A stretch of DNA of 64,000 bases from NCBI GenBank assembly GCA_008828725.1, contig MEHQ01003668.1, positions 62,001-126,000 of the forward strand. The letters run 5' to 3'. The position numbers and the translations under genes are program-made. Below are positions 20,787 to 30,897 of this stretch, in pieces. The stretch comes from Saccharina japonica. Lineage: Eukaryota; Sar; Phaeophyceae; Laminariales; Laminariaceae. The notes beneath the pieces were generated by a model. The model was not told where the DNA came from and did no database searches. It saw only the letters and a list, made by a program, of their open reading frames with translations. Within the stretch, counting starts at the first letter, position 1. The number at the start of each line of letters is the position of its first letter.

Positions 20787-21917
20787 AGTAGAATTGTTGA
20801 AAGAGGCGACAAGGATCTGGACTGTTTTTGGTGCCGATCTGGCCGTAACTGTAAGAAGCGTAACGTTATTTTTCCACACAGTAAAGAAGTACTATGCGAG
20901 ATAAATCACTCCTATATTTTCGGACAAAAGTGACATTGCGGAGGAATTGCACGAAAAAGCTCACCCAAGGTTGATCGTACCGCCACAACAACAGCAGTAC
21001 GCTGCGAGACTAAATACTTGTACATAGACTGCCGTACCGCCATGGTTTGGTAGCCCCACAAACTACGAAGGTGCCTGGTAGGCACGCCCGAGCAGACGAG
21101 ACATCCTGCAACTGCAGTCCTCTGTAGGCAACCAAAGCCGGCGCAGTCGGGACGGCGCGGCTGATACATTTCAGGTGCCCAAAATCAGCACAGCAGTAGT
21201 CGCTGTCCACAACACACGGAGCGATTGGTTGCTGTGGTAATGATACTCTCTGTCTGTACAGCAGTCCCACTACTACTGTAAAAAACAAAAGGCACAGGGA
21301 TGGGTGGAAAGGTTCATGTGAGCCCAGAGCCGCGATGTTCATCCATTAATTCAGCATGATGGTGTGTACGGGTTGTGTTGCTCCTGCCACGTCCGATGTG
21401 CGCCGGTTGTTGCTCTGCCCATGCGAGGGCCTGAGGCTGTAACGGTCCAAGTACGGCCAGAGGCCCCTTTACACCACCGCACAGCAGTAGGAACAACTGT
21501 GTACCAAAAAGCTGGGAGATTTCACAGCAGTGTAGGCTTGCGTTTGTGCACATATCATATCATATGTACAGCAGTATCTCGTCTGCTGTTGTCGTGGGAT
21601 GTGGAATACACGATGGGTGGATACCTTTTCCATGTTCTGGTAGCTGGGTATTCGTATGATTCGAGGATGCTTATCTTCGGAGTATCTCTGGGATATCATA
21701 CACTGACTTGTGTTGCGTGCCATCCGCCATCTAAAACAGCGATGCCTGTGCAGCTAGGGGCTCGTATGCTATACGTACTCGTAAGCACCGGCTCAGTACT
21801 ATAGGGCATGGCACATACCCATATAGCCCGCACACAGCGACCAATGGTGAAGAGCGCGATCTTAAAAGCAGTACGAGTGCAGTGTAGTACCGGACACCTG
21901 TGTGTACAATACAGAAA

Positions 21918-22457
21918 ACCTAAGGAAAAGGAACGGGAAATCTGGTCCAGGCTGGATTTCCTATTTGGGAGAGGGTGCTTTCAACACCAATTTCAAGATA
22001 AAGACTCCATAATTTCTTATATTCCTCTAAATCTCAGCCTGGCGCTCTTTCTAGCCTGTTTCTTAGTAGGTGTCCTGTAGTACTCTATACTGCAAAAAGG
22101 AACAGGAAACCTGGCCGAAGCTGCTGGATTTCTTTTTGAGAATGGGCTCGTTTTTCACTAAATCCAGTATAACGACTCCTGGATTTCTTACGTACATGTT
22201 CTTATAAACCCCAACGCGCGTTTTTCGTGTTGCTCTCGTCTCCAATAGCAGGGACCCCCCCCCCTACAATGTGGTCGTAAAATGAATCCTTGTCGAGACA
22301 CTTATTGAACACTGAGAACTGTAGTATGTACCTTTCGTAGCCAAACCCCACAAGGTGTAATAAATTCGGGAGTCGTTACCTTGAAGCTAGTGTAGAGAGC
22401 ACCCTCTTTCAAATAAGAAATCCAGCCTGGACCAAATTTCCGGTTTCTTATTATCGT
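21918..22457. mobile_element. Family F inverted-repeat element (540 bp)
   Basis: The left end, about 60 bp and including GGTCCAGGCTGGATTTCCTA, is inverted at 22391-22455 with GAAATCCAGCCTGGACCAAA at roughly 85 percent identity. A third, shorter related block lies inside at about 22088-22140. Both flanks carry TAGGTGTCCT. The interior includes a poly-C stretch. No ORF. Confidence 0.65.
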
Positions 22458-22534
22458 AGGTGTCCTATGTGCCGTATATATACGTTGTTCAATGTCCGCA
22501 CAATGATTTTTGACGCCCACATAGACCGGGCCAC

Positions 22535-22711
22535 CTGCAAAAAAATGGAACGTAAGATGTTTTTGCGATGGAGGACTTCCATGTGAAACTGAACAATGCT
22601 GCTGGCCACTTCAGCGACAGACAGTTGCACCGCGAAGCTTGTGTCCGCCTTGCCTGCTGCCGAGTGCTCGCTTGAGATTCGGGACTCAACTTGAACCTTA
22701 ATTAGAAGCAT
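22535..22711 (-). CDS. Possible minus-strand exon, unrecognised
   Basis: Minus-strand ATG at 22711 opens MLLIKVQVESRISSEHSAAG, continuing through FAVQLSVAEVASSIVQFHME to about 22535, where TTTTTTTGCAG/GTGG follows. That motif resembles an acceptor more than a donor, so the exon edge is uncertain. Composition is protein-like and the frame is intact in the paralogue (46191-46367). No family recognised. Confidence 0.25.
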
Positions 22712-23279
22712 GTTTACGATCGGAAGGAGAGCATAAAACCTGGTGTATGATACGTACCTACAGCAGCGTGGCCGATCGATGCTGCTACTGTTTTTGTTCA
22801 CACCTCGGACAGATCATCTGTTCCCACTTGATGATCTATAAGCAGTAGACCTTTCAAGGCAGATCTGTTTCCGATCTTGTGTGATCGCGCTCATCATGCT
22901 GCCGGGTGCGACCCGCGTGCAGTCTGCATGATATGCGTACGCACATGTTTCCTGGGTTCGATCTGTACTCTGTAGATCCTGCACAACGTCTCACAGCGAC
23001 GGGTAGGGCAATACTATAGATGGTCTACTGCAGATCATGCTTTGTCCGGGCGAGCTATCTATGCTACTGTTACACCTACTCGCCAAGAAAGCGTCATATT
23101 TCACCGCTGCTGGCTGTTGCCGGCTGTTGGTGGCGATCCCACCCACCCTTTTAGTCCTTCTATCCTGTTTACAGTACGTAGTGCCTCCGCCCTCTTCTTT
23201 TCTCTCTCCCTCCCATGTACGCACGTACACCCTTACGGACGTATCGTAACTCAGATCCGAGATTACATTGTAAGTAAGC

Positions 23280-23425
23280 TCTTCTCCCCCCCCCCCTCGC
23301 CGCGTACGGCACGTGCCTTTTGCATTTATATCGCTAGAAGGATTCAATTAAACACTTCCTTCCCTCTCGTAAACTTGCGCTCATTTGTCGTGCTCACCCA
23401 CGTTATACGAGTAGCAGCCACTTCC
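23280..23425 (+). repeat. Dispersed about 140 bp repeat (family J)
   Basis: Segment from GTAAGCTCTTCTCCCC to CTCACCCACGTTATACGAG resembles 31775-31895 (AGCACGCTCTTATTTCCCC ... CTTACCCACGCTATAGTATG). Identity is about 70-75 percent by eye. Confidence 0.45.
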
Positions 23426-23443
23426 GGGATGTACAGTATTTGG

Positions 23444-23735
23444 CTTTTTCGTGGCACGTGTCGCGGCACGTGTCGTGACATGTCGCGACGTGTCACGACA
23501 TGCCGCGACACGCCACGGACGTACCGCGACATGTCGCGACAGCCCACGGCGTGTCGCGGCGAGTGTTGCGGGGAGTGTCGCGGCGAGTGTTGCCAACCCC
23601 AACCTAACCCTAACCCTAACCCTAACCCTAACCCTACGTGTCGAGGCTTGTCGCGACATGCCGCGGCATGTCGCGAAATGCCGCGGCAGCGTCCGTGGCG
23701 TGTCGCGGCATGTCGCGACACGTGCCACGAAAAAG
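23444..23735. mobile_element. Family H: 292 bp palindromic element with telomere-like core
   Basis: CTTTTTCGTGGCACGTGTCG at the left is perfectly inverted at the right (CGACACGTGCCACGAAAAAG). The arms consist of CATGTCGCG/CGTGTCGCG motifs on both strands. The centre (23602-23635) carries tandem CCCTAA hexamers. A frame across it reads RD/SRH repeats and is not a gene. Copy 2: 47100-47391. Confidence 0.75.
23602..23635 (-). repeat. Interstitial telomere-type repeat, about 5 x CCCTAA
   Basis: Five tandem CCTAAC/CCCTAA hexamers (TTAGGG on the minus strand). TTAGGG is the telomere repeat of many eukaryotes. It lies in the middle of an inverted-repeat element, so this is not a chromosome end. Confidence 0.85.
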
Positions 23736-23924
23736 TCAAATAATGTAGATCCGTGGGTATGTAACACCTTGAGAAGAAAAAAACTCGATACATAGAGTGA
23801 AACCCACGACACCAACGCTAAATAGCGACATTGGAGGTTAACCACTCTTACGAGGGAACACATAAATGTAGTAATGGAAACCAAATATGGTGTGTAAACA
23901 TAGGGCGGGTAGAGGGTTTTTGGA

Positions 23925-24590
23925 TGATTAGCCAACTAGACGCGACTAAACAGCTAGCCGCAAGGCGGGGTAACCCAACTAGACGCGACTCAAAAGCTAG
24001 TCGCTAGGCGGCGTTAGCCAACTAGACGAGACTCAAAAGGTAGTCGCTAGGCGGGGTACCCAACTAGACGCCTCCAAACAGCTAGCCACCGGGCAGGGTT
24101 AGTCAAATAGGCGCGAAAAAAAGCTAACCGCTAGGCAGAATTAGCCAACTAGGCCCGGCTAAACAGCTAGCCGCTAGGCGGGGTTAGCCAACTTGACGCG
24201 TCTAAACAGCTAGACGTTAGGCGGGGTTATCCAACTAGGCACGAATTAGCAGCTAGCCGCTAGGCGGGGTTAGCCAACTAGGCGCGAATAAACAGCTAGC
24301 CGCTAGACGGGGTTAGCCAACTAGACGGGCCTTAACGCCTAGCCGCTAGGCGGGGTTAAGCCAACCAGACGCGACTAAACAGCTAGCCGCTAGGAGTGGT
24401 TTGCCAACTAGACGCGTCTAAAACGCTAGACGCTAGGCGGGGTTAGCCAACTAGACGCGACTAAACAGCTAGCCGCTAGGCGGGGTTAGCCAACTAGACG
24501 CGTCTAAACAGCTAGTCGCTAGGCGACGTTAGCCAACTACTGTAGACGGGTCTAAACAGCTAGTCGCTAGGCGGAGTTAGCCAACTAGAC
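23925..24590. repeat. 43 bp minisatellite, about 15 units
   Basis: The unit is GTTAGCCAACTAGACGCGTC followed by TAAACAGCTAGTCGCTAGGC and GGG, 43 bp in total, repeated about 15 times with substitutions. Each unit has an inner inverted motif (CTAGCCGCTAG). Copy 2 at 47579-48246 keeps about the same number of units. No ORF. Confidence 0.9.
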
Positions 24591-24915
24591 GCCTGCTTCA
24601 ATAGAGGTAACACTTTCCGGATAAAACCATTCTGTCTGGTGGCGGGTTTCTTACGCTAGGAACTACCCAATTTGGTTGGAAATCCTTTTTTGTTCAACAT
24701 TTTGTTTCCTTGTGTACCTAAGCTGTGGGATTGTCTGGTCGGGTTTCACTTTAAACCTTTTCTTAACAACCTTTTCGGAACCCCGAGGTCGTCGCGACCG
24801 CAAAACGATGCCGACTATCGTTTGGTGGTGTCAACCGTGTTTACGAGCGGCGTGAGCGCTCCAGCGAGTAGAGGTAGAGTATTGTTCCGCCAGGTGCCGT
24901 ACATCTCCTTGAAGA

Positions 24916-25247
24916 GCGTGCTACGATATAGAGGTAGCACGCTTCGGCTGAATTTTTTTCTGAATGATCGGGCCCCTTAACCCGAATGCTTCGGAATTTA
25001 AATATTGTGGTTCCAACATTTTTAATTGTATACCTTAAGAACTGGTCCCATGTATCTGGGGACAAATTACTCAAAATTAGTGTGGGATAAGTTTTTCAGT
25101 TCTGAATGGGTTAAGAACATGGGGTTGCTCATTGGGGATCATTTTCATGTATCCTCCAAAAGCACTTTTTATTTTTGTGAGGTATAGTGCTTCCTCAAGG
25201 GACCACCCTGTGACAAAAAACATCGCTCACCTCTACCGTAGCATCCG
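24916..25247 (+). mobile_element. Family A element with nested family C insertion
   Basis: Ends GCGTGCTACGATATAGAGGTAG and CACCTCTACCGTAGCATCCG. Interrupted at TTAA by the family C element at about 25034-25113. Copy 2: 48573-48901. Confidence 0.7.
25034..25113 (+). mobile_element. Family C element (about 80 bp) between two TTAA
   Basis: TTAAGAACTGGTCCCATGT ... GGGACAAATTACTCAAAATT ... TTTTCAGTTCTGAATGGGTTAA. The outer parts are inverted (AGAACTG / CAGTTCT). TTAA on both sides suggests a piggyBac-style target duplication, by inference. Confidence 0.65.
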
Positions 25248-25617
25248 TTTCCTGAGGTTGCATTGCCTGCTACGTAGGACACCGGTGGTGTGTATCAGCC
25301 CCCAGTCACACAAAGTCGCCTTTTTTTTTTGCTGGAATTGGTCAATTTTCGATCGCCGATTTTCCTGTCGTAAGTCCCAAGAGGACTAAACTTCATTTGT
25401 TGGGGTGGGTATAAAACCTCTAGAGTGGGGATCTCAGAAATGCTTGAGTGCAGCCATAGCGTAACATACGTCACCAACTGACTTTGGCTGGCAAGTCGGC
25501 TGGCGACTACCGCCAAGCGAGCAAAAGTGTAAACCTTTGCCCCTCTCCCTAGCCGAGAGGTACGCGACGGAGGGCGCCGCAAGAGGTGCGTTCGGGGCGA
25601 ATTTTACGCTACATACA

Positions 25618-25700
25618 TGGATTCATTTTACACAAAAGCACTGCATCCGGTATAAAACGTTGTGGATTCATTTTACACAGAAGTACTGCATCCAATAAAC
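25618..25700 (+). repeat. Two-unit direct repeat of about 46 bp
   Basis: TGGATTCATTTTACACAAAA ... GCATCC occurs twice with two or three mismatches. Copy 2 of the large duplication has the same pair at 49272-49354. Confidence 0.8.
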
Positions 25701-25813
25701 CAAATGGTTCCGTGAATGCGAAGGAACTCCACATAACTTGGATGTTTCGCACGTCTAAGAAACGACTATCAAACCTTCGATCAACTAACTGACGAATCCA
25801 AGTATTTGGCGAC

Positions 25814-25957
25814 TCAAGCCCTCCTTCCATATATTAATAATATATTGGAAAGATAACCCATCATTGGAGAGAGGGCGGCGGCAAAACCCAACAATAATGC
25901 GCTGACTGCTAAGGCAGAATATGCGGGTCGAACCTCCCCAATGTCGGTCTTGGTCAT
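25814..25957 (-). CDS. Possible small membrane peptide, 47 aa
   Basis: Minus-strand ATG at 25957 reads MTKTDIGEVRPAYSALAVSA, then a hydrophobic helix (LLLGFAAALSPMMGYLSNIL) and a basic end before TGA. The paralogue at 49468-49611 is identical. It could be a short gene, an exon end or chance; no family recognised. Confidence 0.3.
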   Translation of the reverse strand: MTKTDIGEVRPAYSALAVSALLLGFAAALSPMMGYLSNILLIYGRRA

Positions 25958-26137
25958 TTTGATTGTGTTATGTAAAATTCGGAAGTATACATACACCTGA
26001 AACGGGTCGGGCCGACCCCCACACGTGGTAGAGGGAAAGCTGCGGTTGCTGTTGTGTTGAAGATGTTGCAGCGTACGGGCGAGGGGAACCCACCAACTAC
26101 AGTCTACCTGAATATTTGACTAGCCCCTAGGAATTTT

Positions 26138-26250
26138 AACGACTGGTTCTTCGCCAGTCCTATGGGTACGATGCGCTTAAACGACTGGTGCCTCGCCAGT
26201 CGTCTCAATGGCACCAGGAGTTGAAATGACAGGTTCCTCGCCAGTCTTCA
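26138..26250 (+). repeat. Three tandem hairpins with CCAGTC stems
   Basis: GACTGG-TTCTTCG-CCAGTC (26141-26158), ACGACTGG-TGCCTCG-CCAGTCGT (26181-26203, perfect 8 bp stem) and GACAGG-TTCCTCG-CCAGTC (26228-26246, one mismatch). All have a 7-base loop ending in TCG and are spaced about 45 bp. Copy 2: 49792-49904. Role unknown. Confidence 0.65.
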
Positions 26251-26467
26251 AGGCTACCAGGAGAGCTGAAATGGCTTACCCACACCAGCCCACAAGGACC
26301 CAGTTTAGCTCTTGCGTTCACAGGGGAGATTCCAGCCCACACATAGCACGCACTCGGTGTATCCGAGACGGCTAGGCCATGTTGTTTCCCGCCGCAATCA
26401 AGTGGGCTGTCAAGATAAGAGAGGTCCCCCGCGTGCATCGGCCGACCGTCCGCATGTAACGGTAGAT

Positions 26468-26808
26468 CCGTGCAACGATAGAGGTAGCACGCTTTCGACT
26501 GAAATCGTTTATGAAGGATAGGACTCCTTAACTCAAAACCGTCGGACTTCTGCATTTTTTTTGTTCCATTTTTTTTCAATTACATATATAGGCCATGGGA
26601 TTGTTCACCGGGTACATAGCATTTCAGTGTTTTTCCTCCAAAATCAGTTTAGCGTGAGGCATAAAGCTCTTTAATCCATTCAGAACTGAAAACATATATA
26701 CCACACTAATTTCAAGTAATTTCACCCAAATACGTGGGACCGGTTATCAAGGGGTTAGGTGAGTAGCCTTAGAAAAAAAACATAGGTCACCTCGACCGTA
26801 GCATGCGT
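26468..26808 (+). mobile_element. Family A element with nested family C
   Basis: Ends CCGTGCAACGATAGAGGTAG and CACCTCGACCGTAGCATGCG. Family C (reverse) lies at about 26671-26757 between TTAA (CTCTTTAATCC) and GTTAG. Copy 2: 50122-50462. Confidence 0.7.
26671..26757 (-). mobile_element. Family C element nested in family A
   Basis: TTAATCCATTCAGAACTGAA ... CACACTAATTTCAAGTAATT ... GGGACCGGTTATCAAGGGG: the reverse complement of the copy at 25034. The left TTAA is kept; the right one is altered to GTTAG. Confidence 0.6.
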
Positions 26809-27430
26809 CGGTACGAGGGCACCCACGCAATTGGCCGAGACCCCCGCCCCACCCCCCTGTAAAACACGCCTCTCACTGCGTGAGCTAGACAACCAGGATA
26901 CCGTTTTTTTGTTTTTTTGGCGGTTACCAAAGTTACATGTCGGTCGAGTTAGATCATTTGTGCGGAGTGGAGAACCTTTGCTCCGTACAAGGGGAATGAT
27001 CGGATCACGTAGTGTGTATATGGTAAGGCACCCGCGAGGCAGTTACATAGTGCTCCCATTGCTGTCTCTGGAAGTGGCTACACCAGAAACTAAATTAACT
27101 CATTGAAGCTGTCGTCCATATGCAAGTCCGCCTCAGAGGCGGTTCTTAGCAGGATGCAGCTCACCCTCCATGCGACTCGCCCAATACCTCACGGCGCTTA
27201 GCGCTTGGTGCAAGCAATGTCTGCCTGGTTGGTGAAAACCCAACATGCTCCGTCCCGGCATTGCAGGGATGCGAGGGTCTATGGTCATACGACTACGGCC
27301 GTGCACGACATGAGTACCCCCCCCCCCCCGCCCCTGCACAATGTGGACGTAAAAACATCCTTGTAGAGACACTGCACAATGCATACATCATAGCAAACCC
27401 CACAAGGTTTCGACAACATCTTAATTCGGT

Positions 27431-27945
27431 AGCATGCTACCATATATAACCAAGGTGCACCAATTTAAACCTTTTTTTTGTCTAGCTCTCAACGTGAGGA
27501 GGTATATACTACCGTAATAGCAAAAAAGTTTTTTTAAAAAAAAACACGTATTCGGGAGGGGAAAACAAAAAGGGCTACCCGATTGTACAAGCTCATGGCC
27601 TAAGGGCCCGTTTTAACGAGGACAAAATAAATTCAATTTGGAAACAATAATATTCAAATACACTTTTCATTGGTCAACACACGCACCAGCACCAAAGATT
27701 AGGATCTTGGGGTATAATCTTGGCTGGTGGTGTGGGTTCTGACCAATGAAAAGCGGATTTTTTTTTTTTTTTTTCCAAATTGGATTTTTTTTTCTTCGTT
27801 AAAACGGGCCCTAAGTACACACAACCGAAAAATACTGCATAACGGAAATTTTGAAATCCCGACGATTTGGGATCAAGGGAGCCCGCCGTTCCGAATACGT
27901 TTCGGCCAAAAAAAGGTATACCTCTACCTCTATCGTAGCACGCGC
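27431..27945 (-). mobile_element. Family A element (reverse) with nested family B
   Basis: Starts GCATGCTACCATATATAACC and ends CACCTCTACCTCTATCGTAGC...CGCG. Interrupted after CTCATGGCCTAA by family B at 27603-27813. Copy 2: about 51084-51582. Confidence 0.65.
27603..27813. mobile_element. Family B element inside family A
   Basis: GGGCCCGTTTTAACGA ... TCGTTAAAACGGGCCC: the terminal repeat matches over 16 bp. Outside it, CTAA is present on both sides (GGCCTAA / CCCTAAG), compatible with a TAA target duplication. Copy 2: about 51240-51451. Confidence 0.75.
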
Positions 27946-29028
27946 CCATTATTGGCGAATGCCTCCTCAATTTTTTTTTTGTTTTTTTTTGCCTACATTG
28001 TGCAGTGTGGAGAGTGGTGTACTTCATTTTTTTTTCATGCATGGCCGTAGTCGTATGATCGTAAACCCGCGCATCCCTACAATGCCGGGACGGAGCATGT
28101 CGGGTTTGCACCGACCAGGCAGACACTGCTAGCTAGACTAGCACCGAGCGCGAAGCACCGTGAGGTGTTGGGCGAGTCGCATGGAGGGTGACTTGCATCC
28201 TACTAAGAACCGCTTGTGAGGCGGACTTGCATATGGATGGCAGCTTCAATGAATTAAATTAATTTCTGGTGTGGCCACTTCCTGAGACAGCAATGGGAGC
28301 ACTATGTAATTGCCTCGTGGGTGCCTTACGATATACACACTGCGTCGTACGACCATTCCCCTTGTGCGGAGCAAAGGTTCTCCACCCCTCACAAATTATG
28401 CAGTCGGGGGGGGGGGGGGGTTCAGGGCCATCGGGGCAGATTTTTGTGAGGTGCCTCGCTTAAAGAGCTATTCATATATATATACCGCAACAAGTTGCCG
28501 GCGCGCGGGTCGTGTGTACATAGCATTTTGTTGTTTTTGCACGTCAGATGCATTGCTTAGTGCCCTCCCGGCCCAGCTGCTAGTTGCGAGCAACCCTGTA
28601 ACCGCCACTTACTGGTAGTTTCAATTTGATCTTACCTCTAACGTAGAGCAGATCGTGATCTGCAGTACAAAGTTCATCTATATCCTACCCCGCCGCTGTG
28701 ATACATTGCACATACAGGATCTGTTTACAAGTGCGCATATAAAGCCCCAAGAAACATGCCCTTGGCCATGTAGGTCTTGTTTCGGCTCCCGCAGGACACC
28801 ATGAGGTAGATCATACACGTCTGGAATCGAGGGTTTAACCGTCCACCGTGGCGTGCACATTTTCTCCCGGAAGTGCCACGGGGAGATCAAGCTCAGAAAA
28901 AACGACGCATGCTACGGTAAAGGTGCACTGTATTTTGTTTTCGGGACGCTTTCGAGGCGTTCTATGCCTCAACCGAATTTACGTTTGAGCGAAACAAATA
29001 GTGCTACCCGATGAACAGTTCCGTGGCC

Positions 29029-29245
29029 TTAAGGACCCGTTTTAACGAAGAAAAACAAATTCAATTTGTAAAAAAACAAAATCAAATCCGCTTTTCATAT
29101 GGTCAGAACCCGCACCACCACCCAAAAGTATACCCCAAGATCCTAGTCTTTGGTGCTGGTGCGTGTGTTGACCACTGAAAAGCGAATTTGAATTTCATTT
29201 TTTCCAAATTGAATTTATTTTATTCTCGTTAATATGGGCCCTAAG
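29029..29245. mobile_element. Family B element inside family A
   Basis: GGACCCGTTTTAACGAAGAA ... TCGTTAATATGGGCCC, with the internal TTTTCATATGGTC / GACCACTGAAAAG inverted pair. CTTAAG and CTAAG flank the element. Confidence 0.7.
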
Positions 29246-29295
29246 TATAAAACAAAAATTATTGCGGCACAATAATCAAAATCCGACGATTTTTA

Positions 29296-29386
29296 GTTAA
29301 CACATTCAGAACTAAAACAAATAACCCGCACAACTTCGAAGTAGTCTGTGCCCAATGATGTGGGACCAGTTCTTGAGGGGTCGAGG
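29296..29386 (-). mobile_element. Family C element inside family A
   Basis: AGTTAACACATTCAGAACTA ... GGGACCAGTTCTTGAGGGG. Left TTAA is present; right side degraded (TCGA). Confidence 0.6.
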
Positions 29387-29831
29387 AGCCCCTACATTCC
29401 AAAAGGGTTTGGCGATTTGACCCAATATGGGGTAGCTGTATCGTATATAGCACGCGCGCCACTTTCGACTTGCGTCTGGGGCACGGGGGAAGGTAGGGAG
29501 ACGTTTCCGTTATTTTCTGAGCTCCTCGCATGCTGGGCGCTCGATACGTACCCCGGAAATCTGACTTCCTGACGAACAGAACCTCAGCAGCCCGACCAAC
29601 AAGACCTGTGCACCGTATATATAGTCCTGGACCGAAATACTACAGCAGCGGCAAAAACTGTCCTACTGACAGGTGGATAGGTGCTACGTTAAGAAAAAAC
29701 TTGACCGGCCACCAGAAAACAACGAAAACAAAAACAAAGTGCGCTATCCCTTTGCGCGGGTTGGACGTGTGCTGCGACAGAGGTATTGATCGCAGGTTTG
29801 GGTTGAAATATTTTCTGAACGATCGAGCTTT

Positions 29832-29924
29832 CTTAACCCTCTCAAGAACTGGTCCCACGAATTTGGGCACAAACTACTTGGAATTCGTGTGGGTCATGTT
29901 TTTCAGTTCTGCTGAATGGGTTAA
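29832..29924 (+). mobile_element. Family C element with TTAA on both sides
   Basis: TTAACCCTCTCAAGAACTGG ... TTTTTCAGTTCTGCTGAATG GGTTAA, followed by CCCGAAAATCG. This restores the family A landmark TTAACCCGAAAATCG, so the element sits in TTAA inside a truncated family A copy that begins near 29764. Confidence 0.7.
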
Positions 29925-30012
29925 CCCGAAAATCGTCGATATGTTTCATCCTTGTGTTGCGTACTTTTTTTTCCGTGTACAAGTTAGTTAGGCCATGGGG
30001 TTGTTCATCGGG

Positions 30013-30285
30013 ACGCGTGCTACGATGGAGGTAGGTATACCTTTTTTTGGCTAAACAGTTTTCTGAATGAGGGAGCACCTTAACCCGAAATCGTCGGAAT
30101 TTTATTATCTTGCGTTGCGATATTTTTCAGTTTATACTCAGACCATGGGACTGTTCGTCGGGTATGTAGCACGTTAACTTTCCTCTTAAATCAGATTTTG
30201 ACCACTGCAGGTACTATAGAGCTCCTCAAGTGATCACCCTAAGAAAATGGCCTGGATGCAGGTGCACCTCTATCGGATCGTGGCA
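30013..30285 (+). mobile_element. Family A inverted-repeat element
   Basis: CGCGTGCTACGATGGAGGTAG ... GTGCACCTCTATCGGATCGT. Interior order intact (GAGCACCTTAACCCG, AATCGTCGGA, GACCATGGGACTG, GAGCTCCTCAAGTGATCACCC). It begins within another, truncated, A copy (TTGTTCATCGGG/ACGCGTG). Copy 2: 53649-53921. Confidence 0.7.
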
Positions 30286-30621
30286 GGCGCCTCGGGCGGC
30301 ACTTTTATTTCCGTCTAAAACCAGTTTTTGGGTGACTTACTAGTAGTATAGAGCGCTCCAAAAGTAAGGGACCTCATGAAACAAAACAAAATGTTGCACC
30401 TCTACCGTACCCTGCATCGACGAGTCTTTGATACTGGTGACATGCTTGACGCGTCGCCTCTCTTCGGCAACTGTCGTTTCTTCCTTCACCGCCGTTGTTT
30501 TGTTCTGTTTCGGCGCTACCAGTTGAACCTTCCCTTGGCCCCCTAGGCCTCGAGCCGTCATGCCGGAGGAGACGAAGAGCATCGATGTGGAGCAAGGTGC
30601 GTGCGTTACTCTGAAGTAGAC

Positions 30622-30897
30622 TCATGCTACGGTAGCCTGCATGCAGGTGCACCATGTTTTGTTTCTGAGGGTGGTGTGGTCACTTGAGGGGCTCTCTACC
30701 TCCCCCAATGACAGATGTTTTGGAGGAAAATGAAAAAGTCGACTCGATGAACAATCGGATGGTCCAAGTATAAAATGAAACATTCCGCAACACAAAAACG
30801 ATATTCTGACGATTTTGGGTTAAGGAGCCTTTACTAGATCGTTCAGAAAACGTTTCCGCCAAAAAAAAGTACACCTCTAACTCTATCGTAGCGCGCC
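30622..30897 (-). mobile_element. Family A element, reverse
   Basis: TCATGCTACGGTAGCCTGCA ... CACCTCTAACTCTATCGTAGC. Uninterrupted; reads GATTTTGGGTTAAGGAGCC and GGTCACTTGAGGGGCTC. Copy 2: 54258-54533. Confidence 0.7.

Larger units (their letters stand above)
26955..28400. mobile_element. Family G: large foldback, about 365 bp arms, about 0.7 kb centre
   Basis: Arm 1 (26955-27318) includes AACCTTTGCTCCGTACAAGG, then GTGCTCCCATTGCTGTCTC, then CATGCTCCGTCCCGGCATTG. It recurs inverted as arm 2 (28036-28400) at about 85-90 percent identity. The centre holds a family A element with a family B insertion. No transposase seen. The inner half of an arm is also found alone at 11697-11860. Copy 2: about 50607-52036. 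Confidence 0.8.
28904..29458 (-). mobile_element. Family A element (reverse) with both B and C inserted
   Basis: Starts GACGCATGCTACGGTAAAGG and ends ATATAGCACGCGCG. Family B at 29029-29245 interrupts the CCGTGGCCTTAA region. Family C at 29296-29386 interrupts the CGATTTTTAGTTAA region. Copy 2: about 52540-53094. Confidence 0.7.

Noticed and set aside
23042..23743. 233-codon frame with RD/CR-rich repeats and PNPNPN
   Set aside because: The repetitive part is the family H palindrome with its CCCTAA core; all frames on both strands stay open there.
23925..24590. Possible CRISPR-like array
   Set aside because: Units are contiguous 43 bp tandem repeats without distinct spacers, in a eukaryotic context.
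26205..26579. 124-codon minus-strand frame conserved in both blocks
   Set aside because: It crosses the left end of a family A element, and conservation only reflects the recent duplication.
29530..29991. 153-codon plus-strand frame
   Set aside because: It runs across a family C insertion and family A remnants; no protein-like pattern.
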